Shown here piece after piece: positions 11,158 through 20,925 of a stretch of 64,000 nt of DNA. A model generated the notes under the pieces. It did no database searches, was not told the origin of the DNA, and was given only the letters and a program-made list of their open reading frames with translations. The stretch is taken from the NCBI RefSeq assembly GCF_029784165.1, contig NC_073696.1, forward strand, positions 109,484,665 to 109,548,664, in the 5' to 3' direction. A program made the translations under genes and the position numbers. The DNA is from Wyeomyia smithii. Taxonomy: Eukaryota; Arthropoda; Insecta; Diptera; Culicidae. Positions within the stretch are counted from its first letter, which is position 1. Every line of letters starts with the position of its first letter.

Positions 11158-12237
11158 CTAGCGCGTAATCATGGCTATCTGCCTGTGGGGTGAACTTTCT
11201 TGCCCCTGACACGTCCCATCTGACAAACGTGACAAAAAATCGGCGACTATATTTTCGCTACCTTGTTTATACCTGATGCTGCATTCCAAACCCTGCAACT
11301 TTAGTCTCAATCTTGTCAGCGTTGGAGATGTCTCTTTGAGCCTCCAAATCGCTATAAGTGGTCTGTGGTCCGTGTAAACGATAAACTTTTGACCAAAAAT
11401 GTAATGTTTGAAATATTCTATGGCCCATACAATCGCCAATAGTTCCTTTTCTATGATATGATATCTGGTCTCTGCACCCACAAGTGCACGACTCGCGAAC
11501 GCGATCGGCTGGTGCATGGATTTTTCATTCGACAGGACGGCTCCAATAGCATAATTGCTAGCGTCTGTCGTAATAACAAAAGTGTCTTGATAATCTGGCC
11601 GGACTAAAACTGGCTCTGTAATCAGCGCGTTTCTAAGGAATTCGAACGCTTCCTGACATTCTTTTCCCCACACAAATTTAGCGTCTTTTTTCAACAAATC
11701 ATTCAGCGGCTTGCGCTTCTTCGCGATATTGGGGATAAACTTCCCGTAAAAATTTACTGTTCCCAAAAATGATCTTATACCTTTCACGTTTGTGGGTGGC
11801 TTAAGGCTTTGAATGGCCTTAATATTTGCATTGGTGGGTTTTATGCCTTCTTCATTAACGACCTGACCCAAATACTCCAGTTCCTTTTTCAAAAACTGAC
11901 ACTTAGACGGTTCTATTTTTAAGTTATGTTTACGCAAGACTTGTAATACTTTTCGCAAACTATCATTATGGTCAGTGATAGTGTCACCGAAAACTATAAT
12001 ATCATCGAGGTAGACAAATGCTTTCACGTCCCCTATCTCAAAAAGAACAGTATTCATAAGTTTTTGGAATGTTGAGGGACTGTTCTTTAACCCCATCGGC
12101 ATTCGTGTAAATTCGAAGTGGCCTTTGGGAGTGGAAAACGCCGTTTTAGCCGCATCTCGGCGGTCTATCGGGACTTGATAGAACCCCGATTTTAAATCAA
12201 TTGAGGAGAAATATTTTGCTCCTTCAACATTATCCAA
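11158..12237 (-). CDS. Reverse transcriptase catalytic part and RNase H
   Basis: It begins with DNVEGAKYFSSIDLKSGFYQ (first catalytic Asp) and continues through MPMGLKNSPSTFQKLM and the active-site box YLDD (VYLDDIIVF, near residue 77). The connection motif GIRSFLGTVNFYGKFIP follows, then RNase H with TTDASNYAIGAVL, EKELLAIVWA and YTDHRPL, the D/E/D catalytic pattern of Ty3-type RNase H. All catalytic residues that can be read are present. The segment ends at a TAG at 11158, before the integrase. It would make the cDNA and remove the RNA template inside the particle. Confidence 0.95.
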   Translation of the reverse strand: MDNVEGAKYFSSIDLKSGFYQVPIDRRDAAKTAFSTPKGHFEFTRMPMGLKNSPSTFQKLMNTVLFEIGDVKAFVYLDDIIVFGDTITDHNDSLRKVLQVLRKHNLKIEPSKCQFLKKELEYLGQVVNEEGIKPTNANIKAIQSLKPPTNVKGIRSFLGTVNFYGKFIPNIAKKRKPLNDLLKKDAKFVWGKECQEAFEFLRNALITEPVLVRPDYQDTFVITTDASNYAIGAVLSNEKSMHQPIAFASRALVGAETRYHIIEKELLAIVWAIEYFKHYIFGQKFIVYTDHRPLIAIWRLKETSPTLTRLRLKLQGLECSIRYKQGSENIVADFLSRLSDGTCQGQESSPHRQIAMITR

Positions 12238-12240
12238 TAT

Positions 12241-12936
12241 CTAATTTATAAGAGGTATTGGGTATACAAACGGCTTGGTAACTTCGTTCAATGATCTAAA
12301 GTCTACCACAATTCTGTATCTTTTATTACCATCAGCTTCCGGTTTTTTTGGTACACATAACACCGGTGCATTCCAGGGACTAGTGCTGGGCCTAATAATT
12401 CCCTGCACCCTCATTTCCTCGATTTCTTTATTAATGTGTCGTTTCGTGGTCTCCGGAAATCTATATTGCCGTTTATTAATAGGCACCTCCGATGAAGTTT
12501 CTATCGTGTGTACGGCGGCGTCAGTAGTAGTTAACTTGTCGCCCTCGAAAAAGAAAATATCCGCATAGCTTTCGACCATATTCTTCACTGTCCTGAATTC
12601 TCTATCAGGCAAGTGCGCCAAATTCTGCACTTGCCGTAGTTTTTCAATTCTTGCATTTCCTTTTGACTCTGGTGTTAGTTTATGTTCTAATAGGTCATAA
12701 TCTAGCCTAGAGTTAAGATCTAACTCGGTCATTATCGTATTTTCCCTGTCACGAGGTGTGTCCTTCGGCCCCTCATACGTACGGGGTATTTCTCCCCCTA
12801 TGTTGGGACCCTCTCTAGGTTCCACGCAGGCTGTGGCATTCTCATTAACGATGTTGTTTCTTAGTTGGCTCTGCACCATGACTCTATTTCTGGCCGCTAA
12901 AAACACATGCCGACTAAGGACTTCCTCTCTAGGCAC
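12241..12936 (-). CDS. Reverse transcriptase, N-terminal part
   Basis: The same frame resumes directly after the TGA. A linker is followed by the RT fingers: INKRQYRFPE, a lysine/proline-rich PVLCVPKKPE motif and YRIVVDFRSLNEVT, ending at PYPIPLIN-type sequence. A TAG at 12241 interrupts the domain just before the catalytic SIDLKSGFYQ motif. Since the following codons remain in frame, a single base substitution is the simplest cause. Confidence 0.85.
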   Translation of the reverse strand: MPREEVLSRHVFLAARNRVMVQSQLRNNIVNENATACVEPREGPNIGGEIPRTYEGPKDTPRDRENTIMTELDLNSRLDYDLLEHKLTPESKGNARIEKLRQVQNLAHLPDREFRTVKNMVESYADIFFFEGDKLTTTDAAVHTIETSSEVPINKRQYRFPETTKRHINKEIEEMRVQGIIRPSTSPWNAPVLCVPKKPEADGNKRYRIVVDFRSLNEVTKPFVYPIPLIN

Positions 12937-12939
12937 GCT

Positions 12940-13890
12940 TCATGGGCCCAAACTATCCGGACCCCTATTGCCGTGTTTTTTAAACACAATATAGTCGAAG
13001 TTATTCCCTATCTGGAGGGTGTGTTTTTTCAAAAATTCTACCCCGATTATGCCGTCCGCCGGTAAACCGTTCATCAGGTGAAACTCTGCCGGAATCAAAA
13101 AGTTCCCGACTATTAAATCCAGGATAACCGTTCCTAAGGTTCGCACGATGTCTTGGCCGATAACTCCAAAAGTGGTTACATCCTGTGTATTTACCGGTAC
13201 ATTCAAAAGATTCACAATGCGTGCATTAATTATATTCGCACATGCACCTGTATCTAAGATCAGGTTCAACGTAAATTTGACATTCTGCTTAGCCAGTAGG
13301 GTTAACATTAAGTGCCCTCTGACATCGTAATATACTCGCTTAGCCACACAAGCACTGTTGTCTCTTATGTGATTGCATGCGATCCTCCAATCGGCTATTT
13401 CTATATTGCTGGGCTCATCGGTACATCTTCGCCAGTCAACATCTTCGCAAATTTCTGCTAAATCCTCGTTAAGATATCCCTGTGCAACAGGATCCAAAAT
13501 ACCTTCTTTTTGCAAATTACTACTTCTTTCATTAATGTTGGCTACCATAAGCATTTTCTGAGGCATCCGGGTATACGAATTCCTGTACCTTCTATCAGTT
13601 GGTCCATTTTGACCATAATAATTATATTTCCAACCATGGGCGTAGTTCCCTTGGCTCCGTCGGTATGATCGCGCTGTGCGATAATTGTATTTGGATCGAT
13701 TATCGTCGCTAGATCCACATATATTGTTATAATTGTTTTGCTTGTAAATTATTCTATCTCTATTTTTGTAATTATAATCTTCATTTCTTCCAAGACGGCT
13801 GTTGCTATAATCAGCGTCTTTGTGATTAATTGTAAAAATATTTCTGCTACTATTAAATTGTCTAAGTGCATCGTGCTGACTTTCGACCAA
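12940..13890 (-). CDS. Nucleocapsid-like basic region and aspartic protease
   Basis: The first 120 residues or so are rich in Asn, Tyr and Arg (for example YRTARSYRRSQGNYAHGW) and may act as a nucleocapsid without a zinc knuckle. A retropepsin-type protease follows: catalytic LILDTGAC near residue 210 and GIIGVEFLKKH near residue 290. Such proteases act as dimers and cut the Gag-Pol polyprotein. The segment shares the frame of gag, separated by about 54 nt after the TAA, and ends at a TGA at 12940. The first residue given here is only the start of a segment within the continuous frame, not a proven initiation site. Confidence 0.85.
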   Translation of the reverse strand: MVESQHDALRQFNSSRNIFTINHKDADYSNSRLGRNEDYNYKNRDRIIYKQNNYNNICGSSDDNRSKYNYRTARSYRRSQGNYAHGWKYNYYGQNGPTDRRYRNSYTRMPQKMLMVANINERSSNLQKEGILDPVAQGYLNEDLAEICEDVDWRRCTDEPSNIEIADWRIACNHIRDNSACVAKRVYYDVRGHLMLTLLAKQNVKFTLNLILDTGACANIINARIVNLLNVPVNTQDVTTFGVIGQDIVRTLGTVILDLIVGNFLIPAEFHLMNGLPADGIIGVEFLKKHTLQIGNNFDYIVFKKHGNRGPDSLGP

Positions 13891-13944
13891 TTCTAGGCCC
13901 TGAATTCTATTTTCTATTTCCGAGATATGATTACGCTCATGGTA

Positions 13945-14457
13945 TTATTCCTCTAAGTCGTCTAGCAGCTCTTCTAACTTAAATGCTCGTTTACCTTGAG
14001 CAGCTTCTTTCAATGCGGTGTCACACAAACCCGCCATAAAATGTAATCGAAGACTAACTATCATGCATGACTTCGTACAATTAGTTTTGTAGGAGTCGAT
14101 TTTCTCCTTAATTTTCAATATCCTCTTTTTATAATCAGGAAAGGTCTCATTCGCTTCCTGTTTCAATGTTTCTACTTGATTTATAACTGCCTCGATGCGT
14201 ATAATATCCCCAAATTCCTTTAATAAATTCTGCTTTACCTGTGGCCAAGCATTTGCGTTAATTCTATGTATTGCGGCAGCAGCTCTGCCTTTCAGTTTTA
14301 ATAGAATAATATAAACCAGTGGAGCGTGTGATACTCCTTCTGGTATCTCCCGAGCAAAATGCTCGATATGATAAACGAACGCTTCTAGTCCGTCTAGCGA
14401 TCCATCAAATTCTGGGATGCACTGCATGGCATCTGCTTTTGGAAACGTGTACTCCAT
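13945..14457 (-). CDS. gag: Gag capsid-like protein (170 aa open segment)
   Basis: A 170-residue segment starting MEYTFPKAD. It contains IPEFDGSLDGLEAFVYHIE and LLKLKGRAAAAI, the pattern of Ty3-type Gag capsid domains (retrotransposon gag family), which form the particle around the RNA. It is followed in the same frame by an Asn/Tyr/Arg-rich basic stretch beyond the TAA stop. No CCHC zinc knuckle is seen in either part, so RNA binding may depend on the basic region. The start is chosen at the first ATG after the leader. The short length suggests a mature Gag that ends at the TAA, or a truncated one. Confidence 0.8.
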   Translation of the reverse strand: MEYTFPKADAMQCIPEFDGSLDGLEAFVYHIEHFAREIPEGVSHAPLVYIILLKLKGRAAAAIHRINANAWPQVKQNLLKEFGDIIRIEAVINQVETLKQEANETFPDYKKRILKIKEKIDSYKTNCTKSCMIVSLRLHFMAGLCDTALKEAAQGKRAFKLEELLDDLEE

Positions 14458-16530
14458 TATTAATACAAAATTTTATATATATTTCTTAAAAAACAATAAA
14501 AGGTACTGCGGAATAAATACTGTAAGACTATAAAAGGCTTATGTAGCCTTCTTCCTCTTTTTCCTAGGTATCACTAACGAGTCTGTTGACCAGATGTGAT
14601 AACGTAGCGTGACCGACTCTAATTTCTTCGTTTCGAACCATTTAGTGTCAACGATTCAACATTTATCTTTATTAATTAAATAGATAACTTTAGGTTTTCA
14701 TAATAATTAGATGATTAAAAAAAAAATCATTTCTATTTAGTGTAATTAAATTAATCAAAGATTGTAAATGTTTACATAAGATGGCGTAAGGTGCCATTCC
14801 TTATTCATGGAATAATATTTTAACGTAAACTTCCAACATTATATATCTCTGCCGTCGGTTACTATTTACTCTACCGGTGGATATGTCACCATCGCTGCGC
14901 GAGTTGCGCTTATAGATGTATCCATTTTTTTACCCTCTTAGCAATTCACCGCTACTGGTAAGTCATGTATGGTAGCAAAACGTTCTTACCATTGGCCATT
15001 AAAATTGATGCTTACAAAATACGATCTTGGCCGTGGCTGGCACAGCTGATCGCAATAAAATTCATAAACAGAGACAGCGTACCCGACAATTAGTGCAACT
15101 GACTAACTTTTGTATGCAACGTGTGAGCGCGCAATTCGTAGTTACCGCTCTCACGCTCTTGATTGGACATTAATGAAATGCGACTTTGCCCCTTTATATT
15201 TGCTAACGATGACGTAGCCACCCGTGTGCTAAAACTCTCTCTTAGAATAATTAAGGTGAGTTCCATGTGCGCAACTCTGCGAGTATCTGTTTGCGTTCTT
15301 AAATTCGATTTGCTAGCGCCCGTTTGCTTCCCGCTCTGCCACTTTAATTATTTTGTTGGGCAAATGAACGAAAATCGTTTGCGTGCACTTGTCGTGCCGA
15401 GAGTTTTATTGCTTGCCGTTTGAGAAATAAAATCAACCGCGCAGCAGCGGCGCGAATTGATTGTTTATACAAATTGGCCTCTCGACCCAAGTAGATGTGA
15501 TAACCTGTAAATCGTTATTATTACGAACCACTGAAGAATTGTTACGATTGTAGTTCGTCTAATGTAGTCTCCAAGGTCATTTATGTCTCCTAATGTGTAT
15601 CTCTCCGTCGTTCTCTTCTATCGTCAATAGCTCCTAAATGGTTTTATATTCGGTAATTTTTTGTTCTATCAGTTTAAAAAAAAATTCAATAGATGTTAAT
15701 TCACAAATTTTACTGCGTCGAACGATACAAAAAAAATACTCTTCCGTCAAAATTTCAGCTGCAATATTTAAACAAAAATTTTTCTTACTGTGTGCTTCTC
15801 ACCCGAATATCCTTGGTATAGGGCCGGCCATTGTCGTGGACATCTCTACTTTAATTTCCACTACGTAACTTCGGCACCTTCTTAATACGACAATTCACAG
15901 TTGTCTGGCTATTCCAATATGTAGAGGCCGTAGAGGTGTTAATAAGTCACTTACTGCATGTGTTTCTTTTTTTCCCCCGGCCGTTATCATTAACTGGCTA
16001 ATTGCGAGATTTGGTTCCGTTTTTTTTTCTTTGGTCTTCTTCATTTAAGACATAAAAAACACAATAGGGCACTTTTAGTCTTTTCCGTTCTTTTAACACT
16101 TATTGAAAGATGGAGTTAGAATTAATTACTTGCAAAAACACTGTAATTGTTCACCGTTTAATCAAAGCGACAAAACCGAAAACCGTATGCGCATTCAACA
16201 AACCGTTCAAAACACAGAAAATGCTCACTTGATACTTATTAAAATCAGTTCCTGGCGTGGGACGACCCCTTGTCACCAACTGCGTTAACCACGAATGTCC
16301 TTGCAGGGTTCTTTTCCTGAACCACCTGTCACCAAATGTGTGTACTACTATCCTCACGATTTTCTAGTTCAGTTCTGGATGATGAAAATACAAAACGCGC
16401 AATGCGCAGCACCTCAGCGACAAAATAGTTGCGCATTCACTTAATTTACTGGTACCCTCACGATTTTCTAATTGAATTTTAAGTCCACCCGGTCTTTATA
16501 TCCACTCAGTCAGAACTGGCGTTTATTTTT
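14458..16530 (-). other. Leader region between 5' LTR and gag
   Basis: About 2.1 kb without a supported gene, unusually long for a Ty3-type leader. The phrases CTCACGATTTTCTA and TGTCACCA recur near 16265-16545, which suggests local duplication around the primer binding site. Confidence 0.6.
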
Positions 16531-16545
16531 CTTTCGCTGTCACCA
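16531..16545 (-). promoter_or_regulatory. Putative tRNA primer binding site
   Basis: Two bases inside the 5' LTR (element orientation) is TGGTGACAGCGAAAG. It starts with TGG, the complement of a tRNA CCA end. The primer tRNA was not identified. Confidence 0.65.
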
Positions 16546-16547
16546 CA

Positions 16548-17231
16548 TGTGTAGGTATACCTATATCCTGGGTATAGCCTACCAGGACTTTCTCCAGAAA
16601 ACCCTGTACGTGCCGTCGGCACGGAATTACAACTCGAGACTTGAGCGGTAGATTAAACTTACTTTATTTACACAAAAGCTTAAATAGTACCCTACAGGTA
16701 ACTCAGAGAGAAAGGCTTTCTCCACTCTCGGTTTACCATTTACCTTAAGCTCTTACCTTATAATCTAGTACCGCATGTACGATAGAACGCATGCGAGAGC
16801 ATCAACACCGTTGAACCGGCGACTTCTGTTTTGTTTACAACACAAAACTTGTTTATTTTATTCGAGTTTGTTTGCCTGTAGCACAGCAGAAGGCTGCGCG
16901 AAGTTCTTTGCCGCCTATTGCATAATCTGTTGATACCTAGTATGTTGACAGAGCCGTACGCGGTCCTCTGTCAAGGAAACCAAATGTTTCGCCAACGTTT
17001 GCTTAGCAGAACCGTTCGCGGTCTTTCTTCAAGATCTTTCCTGCTTTCTTTACAAATGATCTTGTTTTAGGGGACAACGGCAGGCGGCCGTGTCCTGGTT
17101 CTACACTCTACCTGTTTTTCATTTCTTTCAACGGAAGGTTTACTGTCTTTCGGACTAAGCTAAAATGTACCGTATCACAAAATTCTGCGTGACGGAACAT
17201 AAGGTATTTTCTGCGCGGGTGTGACGTCACA
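16548..17231 (-). repeat. 5' LTR
   Basis: Same length (684 bp) and near-identical sequence to the LTR at 6090-6773. It starts TGTGACGTCACA in element orientation and is followed on the plus strand by the CCAG duplication at 17232-17235. Confidence 0.95.
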
Positions 17232-17489
17232 CCAGAATATTGTTGGATGTTACTATTGTGACTACATCAATGGCGCTTTATTCGGAGTAGTTAATGTGAC
17301 CACTTGCCAAAATGGATAGAAAACTGCAAGTAAATGTTTCATTTTACCATCCAATCTGTCGTCTACGATGTTCCTCTCCCACTGAGAGTTATATCATGGC
17401 GGGCACGCGACTAGTTAAAATATAGTTATGTTAGCTATAAATTTCAACTACTTTACAATGAAAAAAAAAATTATTTCATGAACTACAGT

Positions 17490-18215
17490 AATTTAACGAC
17501 GTTAAGGAAGAGGTTTGAAGACGCTGAATTGCCCGAGAAGAATCTACACCAAATTCACATTGCTCCGGTGTGAGAAGTTACCTGCCAAGCAATTTTCAAG
17601 CTATTGCATAATTTGGGGATGATTCGAAAACAAGGAATTTAAATTTCTTATGATTTAAAACCAGGAAACATTGAGCGTTGTTTTTTTGTCTGTAAACAAC
17701 TGCCCCAGTGGCAAAAAAGAGGATTGTCTACCGGATTGTCCTCATGGGTGATGAAAAACTGATTCATCACAGCAACAATGTTATTTGTTTTAAGCTGTCG
17801 AAACTAATCGAAGCCATTAGTAGAGAACGGTATCGACTTCAACTGATGCGATTAAGCCGAGCATTTCACGAGAAATGGCCACAACACGAGCAGACCCACG
17901 AAAAAGTGATTATGCTGCACGACAACGCTCGGCCTCATACTGCCAAAATCGTCGAAACTTACATAGAAACACTCATATGGTAAGTCGTACCTCACCCATC
18001 ATATTACCCAGACACTACGCCGTCCGATTATTACTGGTTCTGTTCGATGGTAAATGGTCTGGTTGATATGCAGTTTTCCTCATATGGCGACATCGAAGAA
18101 TAGTTTGATTCGTGGGTAGCTTCAAAAGACGAAAATTTTCATCTAAATACGATTAGAGTTCTGCCAAAAAGATGGTACCAAATTGTAATCAGAGATGGGC
18201 AATACTTTGAATGAT
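17490..18215 (+). pseudogene. mariner-type transposase relic
   Basis: Joining several frames gives a mariner transposase pattern. Near the N-terminus are RLRKRFEDAELPEKN and CQAIFKLLHNLGMIRKQG (helix-turn-helix part). Then come YRIVLMGDEKLIHHSNN (17735-17790), carrying the first catalytic Asp, and MLHDNARPHTAKIVE (about 17911-17955), with the second Asp. PDTTPSDYYWF lies near 18010, and the C-terminal RVLPKRWYQIVIRDGQYFE ends at 18213. Several stops and frameshifts make it dead. Clear terminal inverted repeats were not found, so the element limits are approximate. Confidence 0.85.
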
Positions 18216-18301
18216 TTACAAGTTACTATTCTTTCAAAATAATGTTGCATTTCCTATTCAAAAAACAGCCAGTACTTGGTTGCGCAGCTAACAAGTAAGT
18301 A

Positions 18302-19281
18302 AGGTTTGTTTCATTTAGAATTTGGCCGCATATAATTTTCGATTTCTCCATGAGTACGTACAAAATTGGTAAAAATATGTTTTTGCAGGGTTTATACTCA
18401 ACTTCAAGGAAAAAATACAAAAAAATATTTGTCTGCTGTTCTGATGAATTCTCGAACTTTTCGTCGAATACCTCCCATCAGTTTCTGCACAGTGGCAACA
18501 TCAACCGTTTCGGCCATTTTTTCCACAATTTCGCCATATCAAATGGTGTTTTGATTGATTTGCCACACTTCTTCGATTTTCGCTTGACTGTTGCTTAATA
18601 ACTTTCGAAGGGGCAAAACTGTGGGCTGTTTGGTGGAATAATCCTTTTTTCGATAACATCAATATTACTTTGTTTTTACCATTCCAATACATCCCGGACG
18701 TAGTGGCAGTTAGCTAGATCGGGCCAGAACTTCACGGGGCCCTCGTGGGACTGGATGAACGACAAAACTATCTCCTGAAGATACTTCTTCTTGTAAACTT
18801 GTCCATCCATGGTTGCTCCAGTGATTAAAACTTTTGTCTTTTTTTTTTTTTTGATAGCTACAGATGGCTTGCCAAATCATAAACTTGCGGGCGGATTTAT
18901 CCGCGAAGACAAATTTGAACCTACCTGGAGCACTCCACTTATGGTTAGCAAGGTAAAACTTTCCACGCAGTTTGGTTTGTTTAGCGCGATCCACCGTCAA
19001 AGTATCCCGGTAACGTTTGAGCACGGTATTCACAGTCGATTTCGGTAGTTTGAGGGCCTTGGCGATCATTTCTCCTGACGATGTTGGGTGCACAATTGTT
19101 TCTCGTCTCTCGCGTTCCATCTTGGATAAATTTTCAACGCGTGTACCAATCCTGACGAAATTCTCACCACTAAGTGAACAAACGTTCCAGATCAAAACGC
19201 TGTCATTAGTTTCTCGGTGCGCCAACTAGAGGCGCTGCAGTAAATAAAAGGAAACGGCCAAGTACTAAGTGAAACAAACCT
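18302..19281 (-). mobile_element. Tc1/mariner element (DD37E-type relic)
   Basis: The ends are inverted: AGGTTTGTTTCATTTA at 18302 and TAAGTGAAACAAACCT ending at 19281. TA dinucleotides flank both ends (18300-18301 and 19282-19283). At 980 bp it is shorter than an intact element of this type, so an internal deletion is likely. Confidence 0.85.
18430..19225 (-). pseudogene. DD37E-type transposase relic
   Basis: The minus strand encodes pieces of a Tc1/mariner transposase. ENLSKMERERRETIVHPTSS and SGEMIAKALKLPKSTVNTVL form an N-terminal helix-turn-helix, and FVFADKSARKFMIWQAICS marks the catalytic core. KFWPDL-like sequence appears near 18715 in another frame. A lysine-rich C-terminus (VKRKSKKCGKSIKTPFDMAK) lies near 18500-18600. 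At least two frameshifts and a poly-K slippage tract at 18841-18851 disrupt it. The match to the mosquito DD37E group is from recalled family features. Confidence 0.75.
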
Positions 19282-19779
19282 TATGTATAAGACAAATATC
19301 CTACGGCTCGTTTAGACCTACTTGTGTAAAGTGACTCGGAAAAATACTTAAACTAGTCTGTTACCATGGTTGGTTAATGACTGGACCAAAGGCGCATAAC
19401 GGTTCCCACTAGTGAACCTCAGCCTTCCAGCTACCGTACCTTCTCGTGGTACCAACTGATGTGCGAATAACCAGTGGAAAGATCGAGTAACCAACCCTGG
19501 TGGGACTGCTGGTCACATGCTGACAGGGACGGGGCTTCCTTCCGCGGGAGGGAGTTTCCTGGGATCGACACCAACAGAAGCGTTCTAAGTAACGCAGTGT
19601 CCTTCTCAAGTCCTGGTAGTGCCCGGGACTCTAAACAATGGCACTACGATGGCCCTCCTGCGACATAGTGGGGTTGGTCGCTGGCCTTGCAAGCCCGCAC
19701 CATTAAAAAACAACAGCAACGAACGCAATAACGTTAGGTACGGACCGGAACAATCAGCTAGGACCTAGGCAACGAAAAC

Positions 19780-20399
19780 GGACTAACGATTGGATTCTCG
19801 GAACATGGAACTGCCGATCTCTCAACTTCCTAGGAGGTACTCGCGTATTTTCCGAGGAATTGAAGACCCGCAAGTTCAACATCGTAGCGCTGCAGGGGGT
19901 ATGCTGGAAGGGGACGATGGTGCGTACGTACAGGGATGGTCACACCATCTACCAGAGTTGTGGAAGCACACATGAGCTGGGAACAGCTTTTATAGTGATG
20001 GGAGAGATGCAGAAGCGGGTGATCGGGTGGTGGCCAATCAGCCCTAGAATGTGCAGGTTGAGGATCAAAGGCCGTTTCTTCAACATTAGTATTATCAACG
20101 TGCATAGCCCACACCTCGGAAGTACCGATGACGACAAGGACGAATTCTACGCGCAGTTGGAGAGTGAATATGACCACTGCCCAAAACATGATGTCAAGAT
20201 CATCATCGGGGATTACAACGCTCCGGTTGGCCAGGAGGAGGGGTACAGACCGGTGATTGGACGATTCAGTGCACACCAGCTGACGAATGAATCGACTTCG
20301 CCACCTCCAAGAACATGGCCATACGTAGCACCTTCTTTCAGCATAGCCTCCACCATAGAGTCACCTGGAGTTCACCGAATAGAACAGAACACAGAATAG
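19780..20399 (+). pseudogene. RTE endonuclease domain, copy A
   Basis: The frame starts near TNDWILGTWNCRSLNF and continues with RKFNIVALQGVCWKG, THELGTAFIVMG, LRIKGRFFNISIINVHSPH and KHDVKIIIGDYNAPVG. This is the APE-type endonuclease fold that nicks target DNA. The usual Glu of the LQE motif is replaced here by Gly (ALQGVCW), and the GDxN motif reads GDYNAP. The frame is lost near 20399, where a tract of AGAACAGAACACAGAATAG appears to be a local slippage duplication. The remaining endonuclease C-terminus (DHVLLDGRHFSDI...NIDSDHYLVM) reads in another frame near 20415-20510. Confidence 0.85.
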
Positions 20400-20502
20400 A
20401 ATAGAACAAATCGACCACGTTTTATTAGATGGTCGGCACTTCTCGGACATTATCGATGTCAGATCACATCGAGGCGCTAACATCGATTCGGATCACTACC
20501 TA

Positions 20503-20925
20503 GTGATGGTTAAGATACGCCAAAAACTATCCGTTGTGAATAACATACGGTACCGTCGCCCGCCACGGTATAATCTCGCGCGACTGAAGCAACACGACAT
20601 CGCAACACAATACGCGTCATCGCTCGAAGCTGCACTGCCAGAAGAGGGAGAGCTTGAAGAAGCCCCTCTAGAGGATCACTGGAATGCCGTGAAAACAGCT
20701 ATCAGCAGTGCTGCGGAGGAAGTCCTGGGACACGTGCAACCGAATCGACGTAACGAGTGGTTTGACGAAGAATGTCGGCAGATTTTGGACGAGAAGAACG
20801 CAGCGCGGGCGACAATGCTGCGTAGAGCCACCCGTCAGAATGTGGAGCGATATAGACTAAAACGGAGGCAGCAAGTCCAACTCTTCAAGGAAAAAAAGCG
20901 TCACCAGGAAGAGGAAGGAATGTGA
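20503..20925 (+). pseudogene. RTE linker region, copy A
   Basis: Contains RRNEWFDEECRQILDEKNAARATML, shortened here to its key part NEWFDEECRQ, typical of the region between endonuclease and RT in RTE-type elements. It is charged and helical, with a frameshift at its end near 20920. Confidence 0.75.

Larger units (their letters stand above)
9823..14457 (-). pseudogene. gag-pol: gag-pol, single frame with four internal stops
   Basis: All domains lie in one reading frame of 1,545 codons from ATG at 14457 to the stop at 9823. Internal stops lie at 13945-13947 (TAA, end of gag), 12940-12942 (TGA, after protease), 12241-12243 (TAG, inside the RT fingers) and 11158-11160 (TAG, after RNase H). No frameshift was found. 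The gag/pol stop may be original, but stops inside the RT and between RNase H and integrase would prevent a full polyprotein unless read through. The separate open segments are described individually. As seen, this copy is probably non-autonomous, although its frame is otherwise unusually well kept. Confidence 0.9.
6090..17231 (-). mobile_element. Ty3-type LTR retrotransposon, 11.1 kb
   Basis: Two 684-bp direct repeats bound the element (6090-6773 and 16548-17231). A 4-bp target duplication CCAG is present at 6086-6089 and 17232-17235. Domain order on the minus strand is gag, protease, reverse transcriptase, RNase H, integrase, which is the Ty3/gypsy order. The LTRs differ at only about three positions, so insertion was recent. 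About 2.1 kb of leader and 3.0 kb after the integrase contain no convincing gene, and no env-like frame was found. The lineage within Ty3 is not assigned. Confidence 0.95.

Noticed and set aside
12275..13561. Plus-strand open frames within the LTR element
   Set aside because: They lie antisense to the gag-pol frame and show no family motif.
15163..15423. An 86-codon frame in the leader of the LTR element
   Set aside because: No family motif; it lies on the strand opposite to the element and has no repeat or splice support.
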